Of a stretch of 64,000 nucleotides of DNA, positions 42,731 through 51,800 are shown piece after piece. The stretch is from an uncultured Helicobacter sp. (lineage in GTDB: Bacteria; Campylobacterota; Campylobacteria; Campylobacterales; Helicobacteraceae), in assembly GCF_937893305.1 (NCBI RefSeq), contig NZ_CALBGN010000019.1:1-64000 (forward strand), given 5' to 3'. The first letter of the stretch is position 1; each line of letters begins with the position of its first letter. The notes beneath the pieces are model-generated. The model was not told where the DNA came from. It did no database searches and was given only the letters and a program-made list of their open reading frames with translations. The position numbers and the translations under genes were made by a program.

Positions 42731-44812
42731 TTAGCCGTTGCGTTTTTCCATAATTTCTTTAGAGATATTACTTGGAACTTCTCCATAGTGGTCAAATTCC
42801 ATTGTATATGTTCCACGCCCTTGTGTTGCTGAACGTAAATCCGTAGAGTAACCAAACATTTCTGCTAATGGGACAAATGCATTAACAATCTTTAATCCCA
42901 TTCTATCGTCCATTGAGTTAATTTGTCCGCGTCTTCTGTTTAAATCTCCAATCACATCTCCCATATACTCTTCTGGAACTTCAACTTCAACTTTCATCAT
43001 AGGCTCTAATAAAACCGCTCCTGCCTTTCTACATGCATCTTTAAACGCCATAGAACCAGCAATTTTAAATGCCATTTCTGAAGAATCCACATCGTGATAA
43101 CTTCCATCAAACAGCGTAACTTTAAAATCCACAACAGGATAACCCGCTAGCACACCATTTTGCATCGCCTCTTGGATTCCTTTATCTACTGCTGGGATAT
43201 ATTCTTTTGGAATCACACCACCACTAATATTATTAACAAACTCATAACCCTTACCTGGCTCTTGTGGATCAAGCTTAATAAAAACATGCCCATATTGTCC
43301 GCGCCCACCAGATTGTTTTGCATATTTACATTCTTGCTCAACGCTTTGACGGATTGTTTCACGGAATGCAACTTGAGGTTGCCCAACTTCTGCTTCCACT
43401 TTAAATTCTCGTTTCAATCTATCCACAATAATTTCTAAGTGTAACTCACCCATTCCAGAAATAATTGTTTGTCCCGATTCTTCATCTGTATGCACTCTAA
43501 AGCTTGGATCTTCTTCTGCAAGCTTAGCTAAAGCTAATGCCATTTTTTCTTGATCGGCTTTTGTTTTTGGTTCAACAGCAATAGAAATAACAGGCTCTGG
43601 AAATTCCATTCTTTCTAAAATCACCGGATCTTTTTCAGAGCAAAGTGTATCTCCTGTTAATGTTTCTTTTAACCCTACAAATGCACAAATTTCTCCCGCA
43701 TAAACTTCTTTAATATCTTCTCTTTTGTTAGAGTGCATTTTAAGAAGTCTTCCAACACGCTCTTTTTTACCTTTTGTAGAGTTAAGCACATAACTTCCAG
43801 ATTCCAAACTTCCACGATACACACGCACAAATGTTAACTGTCCTACAAATGGATCTGTCATAATTTTAAACGCAAGTCCTGCAAACTCACCATTATCCGT
43901 AGATTTTACGCTCACTTCTGTTTCTTCATCTTTTGGATCTACACCACGAATATCCGCAACTTCTGTCGGTGCTGGCAAATACTCAACAACAGCGTCAAGC
44001 AGTGTTTGCACACCTTTATTTTTAAAACTTGAACCACATAGCATTGGAATCATTTCCATTGCTAAACAAGCTTTTTTGATTCCAGCTTTAATCTCTGCAA
44101 CACTAAGTTCTTCGCCGCTCAAATATTTCTCCATCATTGCTTCATCTTGTTCCGCAACAGCTTCAAGCAACTTTTCTCTATATTCTTGTGCTTTATCCAT
44201 TAAATCCGCTGGAATCTCTTCAATATCATACATTGCGCCCATAGACTCATCATTCCATACGCAAGCTTTCATATTAACAAGATCCACAACACCTTTAAAA
44301 TTATCTTCTGCACCAATTGGAATCACAAGTGGTACAGGTTTAGCTTTAAGTCTTGTTGCAATTTGAGATTCTACATTATAGAAATTCGCACCGATTCTGT
44401 CCATTTTATTTACGAAAACGATTCTAGGAACACCATATTTATTAGCCTGTCTCCAAACCGTTTCACTTTGAGGTTGCACACCACCAACAGAACAAAACAC
44501 TGCAACAGCACCATCTAAAACACGCATTGAACGCTCAACTTCAATTGTAAAATCTACGTGTCCAGGAGTGTCAATTAGGTTGATTTGATAATCTTTCCAA
44601 AAACAAGTTGTCGCCGCTGAAGTAATTGTAATTCCGCGTTCTTTTTCTTGTTCCATCCAATCCATTGTTGCAGCACCGTCATGAACTTCCCCGATTTTGT
44701 GACTCACACCTGTGTAAAACAAAATACGCTCAGAAGTTGTTGTTTTTCCTGCATCAATATGCGCTGCAATTCCAATATTTCTAATTTTATTTAATGGGGT
44801 TTTTCTTGCCAT
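42731..44812 (-). CDS. fusA: Elongation factor G
   Basis: 693 residues, normal length. Translocation GTPase: P loop AAHIDAGKTTTSERILF (~16-32), IDTPGHVDFTIEVERSMR, NKMDRIGANF, then domains II-V with GMGELHLEIIVDRLKREF and SGGRGQYGHVFI. Third gene after rpsL and rpsG; the tuf gene is at the far end of the same region. A terminator follows. Confidence 0.98.
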   Translation of the reverse strand: MARKTPLNKIRNIGIAAHIDAGKTTTSERILFYTGVSHKIGEVHDGAATMDWMEQEKERGITITSAATTCFWKDYQINLIDTPGHVDFTIEVERSMRVLDGAVAVFCSVGGVQPQSETVWRQANKYGVPRIVFVNKMDRIGANFYNVESQIATRLKAKPVPLVIPIGAEDNFKGVVDLVNMKACVWNDESMGAMYDIEEIPADLMDKAQEYREKLLEAVAEQDEAMMEKYLSGEELSVAEIKAGIKKACLAMEMIPMLCGSSFKNKGVQTLLDAVVEYLPAPTEVADIRGVDPKDEETEVSVKSTDNGEFAGLAFKIMTDPFVGQLTFVRVYRGSLESGSYVLNSTKGKKERVGRLLKMHSNKREDIKEVYAGEICAFVGLKETLTGDTLCSEKDPVILERMEFPEPVISIAVEPKTKADQEKMALALAKLAEEDPSFRVHTDEESGQTIISGMGELHLEIIVDRLKREFKVEAEVGQPQVAFRETIRQSVEQECKYAKQSGGRGQYGHVFIKLDPQEPGKGYEFVNNISGGVIPKEYIPAVDKGIQEAMQNGVLAGYPVVDFKVTLFDGSYHDVDSSEMAFKIAGSMAFKDACRKAGAVLLEPMMKVEVEVPEEYMGDVIGDLNRRRGQINSMDDRMGLKIVNAFVPLAEMFGYSTDLRSATQGRGTYTMEFDHYGEVPSNISKEIMEKRNG

Positions 44813-44902
44813 ATTTGAATCCTTTAGGATAAGTAATTTGAGATTTTGTGAGTAGAGAGCTTTTTGGGAAATCTATTAAGAAATCCCCCCTAAAAGCATA
44901 AT

Positions 44903-45370
44903 TTACCAACGATAGTGCGCAAATGCTTTGTTGGCCTCTGCCATTTTGTGCACATCTTCTTTTTTCTTAAATGCCGCTCCACGCTCATTTGCAGCATCAA
45001 TTAATTCATTTGCCAATCTTTCAATCATTGTGCGTTCGTTTCTTTTTCTAGCAGAATCCAACAACCAACGGATAGATAAAGATTGTTGTCTTGCTGGACG
45101 AACTTCGACAGGAACTTGATAAGTTGCACCACCTACTCTTCTACTTCTTACTTCTACAAGTGGCTTAACTTTTTCTAAAGCTTTTTCAAAGGTTTCAATA
45201 CCTTTTTCTTTTGTTTTTTCTTCAATTTTGTCAAATGTTGCATAAATAATCTTTTCTGCAACACTCTTTTTTCCATCATACATCATTTTGTTGATGAATT
45301 TTGTTACAACAATATTGTTATAAATTGGATCACCTAATACTTCTCTTTGTGGGGCTTTTCTTCTTCTCAT
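44903..45370 (-). CDS. rpsG: Ribosomal protein S7
   Basis: 155 residues. 16S rRNA-binding head protein: MRRRKAPQREVLGDPIYNN at the start, VRSRRVGGATYQVPVEVR and SIRWLLDSARKRNERTM in the middle, ending AHYRW. Its start overlaps the stop of rpsL at 45370. S7 is the usual autoregulator of this operon in other bacteria. Confidence 0.98.
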   Translation of the reverse strand: MRRRKAPQREVLGDPIYNNIVVTKFINKMMYDGKKSVAEKIIYATFDKIEEKTKEKGIETFEKALEKVKPLVEVRSRRVGGATYQVPVEVRPARQQSLSIRWLLDSARKRNERTMIERLANELIDAANERGAAFKKKEDVHKMAEANKAFAHYRW

Positions 45371-45762
45371 TATTTTTTACCTCCTGCATCACCCTTTGCT
45401 TTTTTTGCTCCATATTTACTGCGTGAAACTGTTCGCTTTGCAACACCTGCTGTATCTAATGCACCACGAATAATATGATATTTAACACCCGGTAAATCCT
45501 TAACCCTTCCACCACGGATTAATACAATAGAGTGTTCTTGTAAATTATGTCCTTCGCCAGGGATATAGCTAATTACTTCAAATCCGCTTGTTAGTCTAAC
45601 TTTTGCTACTTTTCTTAACGCTGAGTTGGGCTTTCTAGGTGTCGTAGTATAAACACGCGTGCAAACCCCTCTTCTTTGGGGGCAAACTACCAAAGCCGGT
45701 GACTTTGACTTCTTAATAACTTTTTTTCGCTCTTTTCTAATCAACTGATTAATCGTTGGCAC
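45370..45762 (-). CDS. rpsL: Ribosomal protein S12
   Basis: 130 residues from a GTG start at 45762 (RBS AAGGAAG). Decoding-centre protein. The two streptomycin-relevant lysines are wild type, in TPRKPNSALRK (Lys 43 equivalent) and GGRVKDLPGVKYH (Lys 88 equivalent), so no target-based streptomycin resistance is predicted. Short basic tail with KKAKGDAGGKK. First gene of rpsL-rpsG-fusA. Confidence 0.98.
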   Translation of the reverse strand: MPTINQLIRKERKKVIKKSKSPALVVCPQRRGVCTRVYTTTPRKPNSALRKVAKVRLTSGFEVISYIPGEGHNLQEHSIVLIRGGRVKDLPGVKYHIIRGALDTAGVAKRTVSRSKYGAKKAKGDAGGKK

Positions 45763-45804
45763 TTTTATTCCTTCCTAAAAAATTTTATAAAGAAAATGAA
45801 GCGG

Positions 45805-45810
45805 ATTATA
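45805..45810 (-). promoter_or_regulatory. -10 box of the rpsL-rpsG-fusA operon
   Basis: TATAAT on the minus strand, 43 bases before the rpsL GTG, within GATTTATATATAATCC. No firm -35. Confidence 0.55.
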
Positions 45811-45838
45811 TATAAATCACGCTTTATTCTTACTTAAA

Positions 45839-45859
45839 TTAAGGTCTAAATAACCTTAA
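45839..45859 (-). terminator. Hairpin between rpoBC and rpsL
   Basis: TTAAGGT (45839-45845) pairs perfectly with ACCTTAA (45853-45859), loop of 7. It lies about 30 bases after the rpoBC stop and upstream of the rpsL promoter. The tail on the minus strand is only moderately T-rich, so attenuation or RNA processing is as likely as full termination. Confidence 0.4.
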
Positions 45860-45890
45860 TAACCTCTTTATCCATTAAATATTGGTAAGG

Positions 45891-48800
45891 CTAATTTTCT
45901 TTAATCTTAACCTTTTTCCCTTTGTATATTCCCGTTCCAACTGGAATCATACGCCCTAAAACAATATTCTCTTTTAAGTCCTCTAAGTGATCTATTTTAG
46001 CTGCAATACTTGCCTCTGTTAGGACTTTTGTCGTTTCTTGGAACGAAGCCGCTGAAATCACAGAATCACTTCCAATAGCAGCACGTGTAATACCAAGAAG
46101 CATAGGCTCTGCAATCGCTGGGATTCCACCCATTTTGATAATGCGCGCATTCTCTTCTCTAAAATGACGCTTACTTACAAGATCACCTTCAATAAACTTT
46201 GTGTTACCGCTATCATAGATTCTAACTTGGCGCAACATTTGAGAAACAATAATCTCAATATGCTTATCTGCGATACTTACCCCTTGACGGCGATAAACTT
46301 GTTGCACTTCACTAACAATGTATTTATAAAGCTCTTTTTCGCCACCAATGCGTAAAATATCTTGACTAGCAACTACACCATCAGTAATTGCTTCTCCTGC
46401 ATGAACAAACTCCCCATCATGCACCAAAATTTGCTTAGATTTATCAATTAAATACTCTGCAACTCTACCATCATTTGCTGTAACAATAATTTTTTCTTTG
46501 CCACGCACCTGTTTTCCAAAACTTACGATTCCATCAATACCTGCAAGAACTGCTGGATCTTTTGGCTTTCTTGCTTCAAAGAGTTCAGAAACTCTTGGAA
46601 GACCTCCTGTAATATCCTTAGATTTTACAAGTGCTTTAGGCGTTTTTGCTAGAATATCTGCCATTTCAACTTTTGCACCATCGGCAACAAAAATTGCCGT
46701 TTTAGGATCTAAGATATAGCGGATTAATCCACCTTTTGGTGTAGATAAAACAAGTGTTGGTTTAAATGCACTAGCAATGTATTCATTAACAACCAACCTT
46801 GTCTGCCCTGTTAGTTCATCAGTTTGTTCAGAAACCGTAACGCCCGGAACAATATCTTCAAATTTAATTGTTCCTGCCTCTTCTGAGATAATAGGATTAG
46901 AGTAAGGATCCCAATCTGCAATGACAATATGTTCATCACTTTGTGGCTTAGCAATTAAAGTATTTTTACTTACAGGCTGATTGTCTTCTGATTCAATAAT
47001 AGAATCTCTTGCAATATAGTGGCGTGCTGCCTCTTGATCATATTCATCAGCAATCACAGCAAACAAGCCTTTTTCAGTAACTTTATCGCCTTTTTTGATT
47101 CCGTGATAACGCTCTAAATGATCTCCTTGCAAATAATAATATTTAACAATTCCTTCGCCTTTTGCAAAGATTTTTTGCGTGATTGGCGCATTATCCTCTA
47201 CTTTTAGCTCACTTGCATAAGCAATACGATTAGGGATGTTCCAACTATCTTTAATAATATCTACAATACTTCCTTCATCGCGCACATAATGCCCACTAGG
47301 ATATGGGATATAGAATTTCCCTTCTATCTTTCCTGTTATTCCTGCAAGCTCATTTGGTTTTGCAACATCAGATTTTCTAAGCGTGAATTTCGCTGTTTCT
47401 TTTTTTCCAATCACAGAGATTATCACTTCATCATGCACAATATCTACTTTTAACTCACCTTCAAATGGTGCTTTAATTTTTGGCTCTACAAGTAAAATTG
47501 CCGCATTTCTTCGGTTAGAAACAATCCTTTTGCCATCACGATTTTTATAAGTTTTTACATTGTAATAACGAATAAAACCTTCTTTATCTGCTACAACCTG
47601 TCTTTCTTCTTGACTTCTGCTTGCTGTTCCTCCAATATGGAATGTTCTAAGTGTAAGCTGTGTTCCGGGTTCTCCAATGGATTGTGCCGCTACAACGCCA
47701 ACTGCTTCTCCAATTTTAGAGATTTTTGACTCACCTAGATTTAAGCCATAACATTTTGCACACACACCTTTTTCTGCCTTACAAGTTACAGGAGTGCGAA
47801 TAATTACAGACTTCACGCCAGCCTCTTTAACCTTGCGCGCTTTTTCTTCATCAATTAATGTGCCATCACTAATTAAAATCTCATTTGTAATTGGATCAAT
47901 AATATTTTCAGCAATTACACGCCCAAAAATTCTTTCTTCTAGTGGCTCAATAAGCTCACTACCCACTGTAATATCTGCAATTTCAACACCTTCATTTGTG
48001 CCACAATCATCCATTACAACCTTGACATTTTGACTCACATCGATAAGCTTTCTTGTCAAATATCCTGCATTTGCAGTTTTAAGAGCAGTATCTGCTAAAC
48101 CTTTTCTTGCACCGTGTGTAGAAATAAAGTATTCCAAAACATTCAAACCTTCTTTAAAGTTTGAAGTGATTGGCGTTTCAATAATTGTCCCATCTGGCTT
48201 TGCCATCAAACCACGCATTGCAGAAAGCTGTCTAATTTGTCCAGCACTACCTCTAGCTCCAGAATCTGCCATCATATAAATTGAGTTGAAACCATTTTTA
48301 TCACTCTCAATTAACTTCATCATTGTATTACCTAAGGCATTATTTGTATCCGTCCAAACATCAATGATTTTATTGTAGCGTTCTTGCTCTGTCAATAAAC
48401 CTGCGCCAAACTGCGCTTGAATATCTTTAACCTTTTTCTTAGCACCTTCTACAACTTTATTTTTGCTATCTGGCACAATAATATCATCAGCTGAAATTGA
48501 GATTCCAGCTTTTGTTGCATATTTAAAGCCTAGGTTTTTAAGATTATCCAAGAAACTTGCTGTGATCCCAACGCCACCTTCTTTATAAACATAATCAATT
48601 AAAGCTGCAATATCTTTTTTCTTTAACACTTTATTCCATAAATGCATTGGAACAAAATCTGGCAAAATAGATTTTAAAATCATTCTACCAATCGTCGTAT
48701 TTACAATTCTATCTTCCACATATGCACGCACCTTAGAACTAACTTCAACCACATCTGCTTCAAGTGCAATATGGATTTGATCTATATTTGAAAAGAGTTT

Positions 48801-51800
48801 ATGTTCTCCTTTGGAGCCATCTCTTTCTAACGATAAATAATATAATCCTAAGACCATATCTTGGCTTGGGACGGTTACTGCCTTACCGCTTGCTGGCAAA
48901 AGAATATTCATAGAACTCAACATTAAAAGTTTGCACTCTGTAATTGCTTCTTGTGAGAGTGGCACATGCACCGCCATTTGATCACCATCAAAGTCCGCAT
49001 TAAACGCAGCACAAACAAGTGGATGCAATTGGATCGCCTTTCCATCAATAAGTTTTGGATGGAACGCTTGGATGGATTGTTTGTGCAATGTTGGCGCACG
49101 ATTTAACATCACAGGATAATCCTCGACAATTTCTTGCAGACACTCCCATACTTCATTACTTTTGCGCTCAATCATCTTTTTAGCCTGCTTTAGTGTTGTT
49201 GCATAGCCTTTCTCTTCTAATTTTGACAAAATGTGTGGTTTAAACAACTCTAAAGCCATATTTTTTGGCAATCCGCATTGATCCATTCTTAAATTTGGTC
49301 CTACAACAATAACAGAACGTCCGGAGAAATCCACACGCTTTCCAAGCAAGTTTTGACGGAATCTTCCCTGTTTTCCTTTAATAATTTCAGAAAGTGATTT
49401 TAACGGACGCTTATTTGCGCCTTTTACAGCATTTGCATTTCTTCCATTATCAAAGAGTGCATCCACAGATTCTTGAAGCATTCTTTTTTCATTACGCACG
49501 ATAATTTCAGGCGCATCAAGTTCAATTAAACGCTTTAATCTTTGGTTGCGATTAATCACACGACGATATAAATCATTAACATCACTTACAGCAAACTTTC
49601 CACCATCTAATGCAACAAGTGGTCTTAAATCCGGTGGAAGAACAGGCAACACTGTTAGCATCATCCACTCTGGGCGATTTTGTCCGCCAGAAACCACAAA
49701 ACTTTCTACAACTTTTAAGCGTTTAATAATTGTTTTTTTCTTTGCTTCAGAATTTGTTGCTTTGATTGCTTCTTTTAATTCTGCGATTAAATCTACCAAA
49801 TCCAAGCCCTCAAGCAATTCTTTTATTGCTTCACCACCCATTTGCGCAACAAATCCTGTGTGATCAAATCTTTGCGCTAAACTTTGATATTGTTCTTCAT
49901 TTAAAACATCATATTTTGCAACAGGCTTTGTGCCTTCATTATCATAAAATGCTTCACCTGCTTGCTTTACAATATAAGCTTCATAATAAAGCACACGCTC
50001 TAAATCTTTCATCTTCACACCCAAAAGCGTTCCGATTCTACTTGGTAGAGAATTCACATACCAAATATGTGCCACAGGCGTTACAAGTTCAATATGCCCC
50101 ATTCTTGAGCGACGCACCTTAGAACTTGTTACTTCAACTCCACATTTCTCACATACAACACCCTTATAACGCATTTTTTTGTATTTTCCACAAAGACATT
50201 CATAATCCCTAACAGGACCAAAGATTTTTGCGCAGAATAATCCATCTCTTTCTGGCTTTAATGTGCGATAATTAATTGTTTCAGGCTTTTTAACTTCTCC
50301 ATGACTCCAACTTCTAATTTTTTCTGGACTTGCAAGAAGTAATTGAAAAGCATTAAAGTCGCTTGGACGATTTTCTTCTTTAATTGTTACTGCTTCATCT
50401 ATGCCTTCTTTATTTTTTGCAAAAACATTCACATCAAGCGCTAAACTCTGCAATTCTTTTGTTAAAACATAAAAAGTTTCTGGTATCTCTGACTCCTTAA
50501 CTGCTTCTCCTCTTGTGATTGCCTTATAAGCTTTTACCCTACCCTCTACATCATCAGATTTAATTGTTAACATTTCTTTAAGCGTATGTGCCGCCCCATA
50601 AGCTTCTAACGCCCAAACTTCCATCTCTCCAAATCTTTGCCCACCAAAGAGTGCCTTACCACCCACTGGCTGTTGTGTAACAAGCGAGTAAGGACCTGTG
50701 CTTCTTGCATGGACTTTTTCATCTACTAAATGGTGGAGCTTTAACATATACATATAGCCCACATTAACACGCTCCATCATTTTTTCGCCCGTGCGCCCAT
50801 CATAAAGCTCTGTTTTGCCATCAGTATCAATCTTTGCTAATGTAAAAAGCTTCTCAAACTCTTCTGCATTAACTCCTTCAAATACAGGTGTTGCAAATTT
50901 AACACCATTACTCCAATCTCTAGCAAAACTCAACAAAGCCTTATCATCAAGATTTTCTAAAAATTCTTTTGCCGATTTCATATTAGAATTTTCAGCAATT
51001 TCTAACATTTTAGAACGCAATGCCAAAACCCACTTTTCTTTCTCTTGCTCAAAAATGCTCGCAATTTGCTCACCTAAATTCTTGCCAACAAGCCCTAAAT
51101 GCACTTCTAAAATCTGTCCAATATTCATACGACTTGGAACACCTAAAGGATTTAAAACAATCTCAACTGGACGCCCATCTTTTGTATAAGGCATATCCAC
51201 TTCTGGGACGATATTAGAGACAATACCTTTGTTTCCGTGTCGTCCTGCCATTTTATCTCCAACTTTTAGCTTGCGTTTAGTTGCAACATAAATCTTCACA
51301 AGTTTTACCACGCCACTTGGAAGAATATCGTCTTTTTCAATAATAGATAGCTTTTCTTCGTGTTCTTGACTTAAATTTTTCTTTTGCTCTAAAAAATTTG
51401 CTTTTAAGGTGTCATAAGCGCTTTGAATTTCTTTTGGATAATTTTTAATGAGCGTCCCCATTGCAAAGCGATTAACATTTTCTAAATCCGCTTTTGGAAT
51501 CACACTCCCTTTTTTATACTCTTTATCACCAATTTTTGCAGCACTTATTAATTTTTCTTTAGAGAGAATAGAACCAATACGCAAAGACTCTTCTCTATCC
51601 AGCATCAAAAGCTTATCGTGATGTTCTAAATCAAGACGACTTTTTTCTTCTTCATAAGCAGCAATTGCTCTTCTATCTTTATCATAACCCTTTTTTGTAA
51701 AAATTTTTACATCAACAACAGTTCCTTCTAAACTTGGAGGACAATAAAGCGATTTATTTACAACATGTCCAGCTTTTTCCCCAAAGATTGCACGCAATAA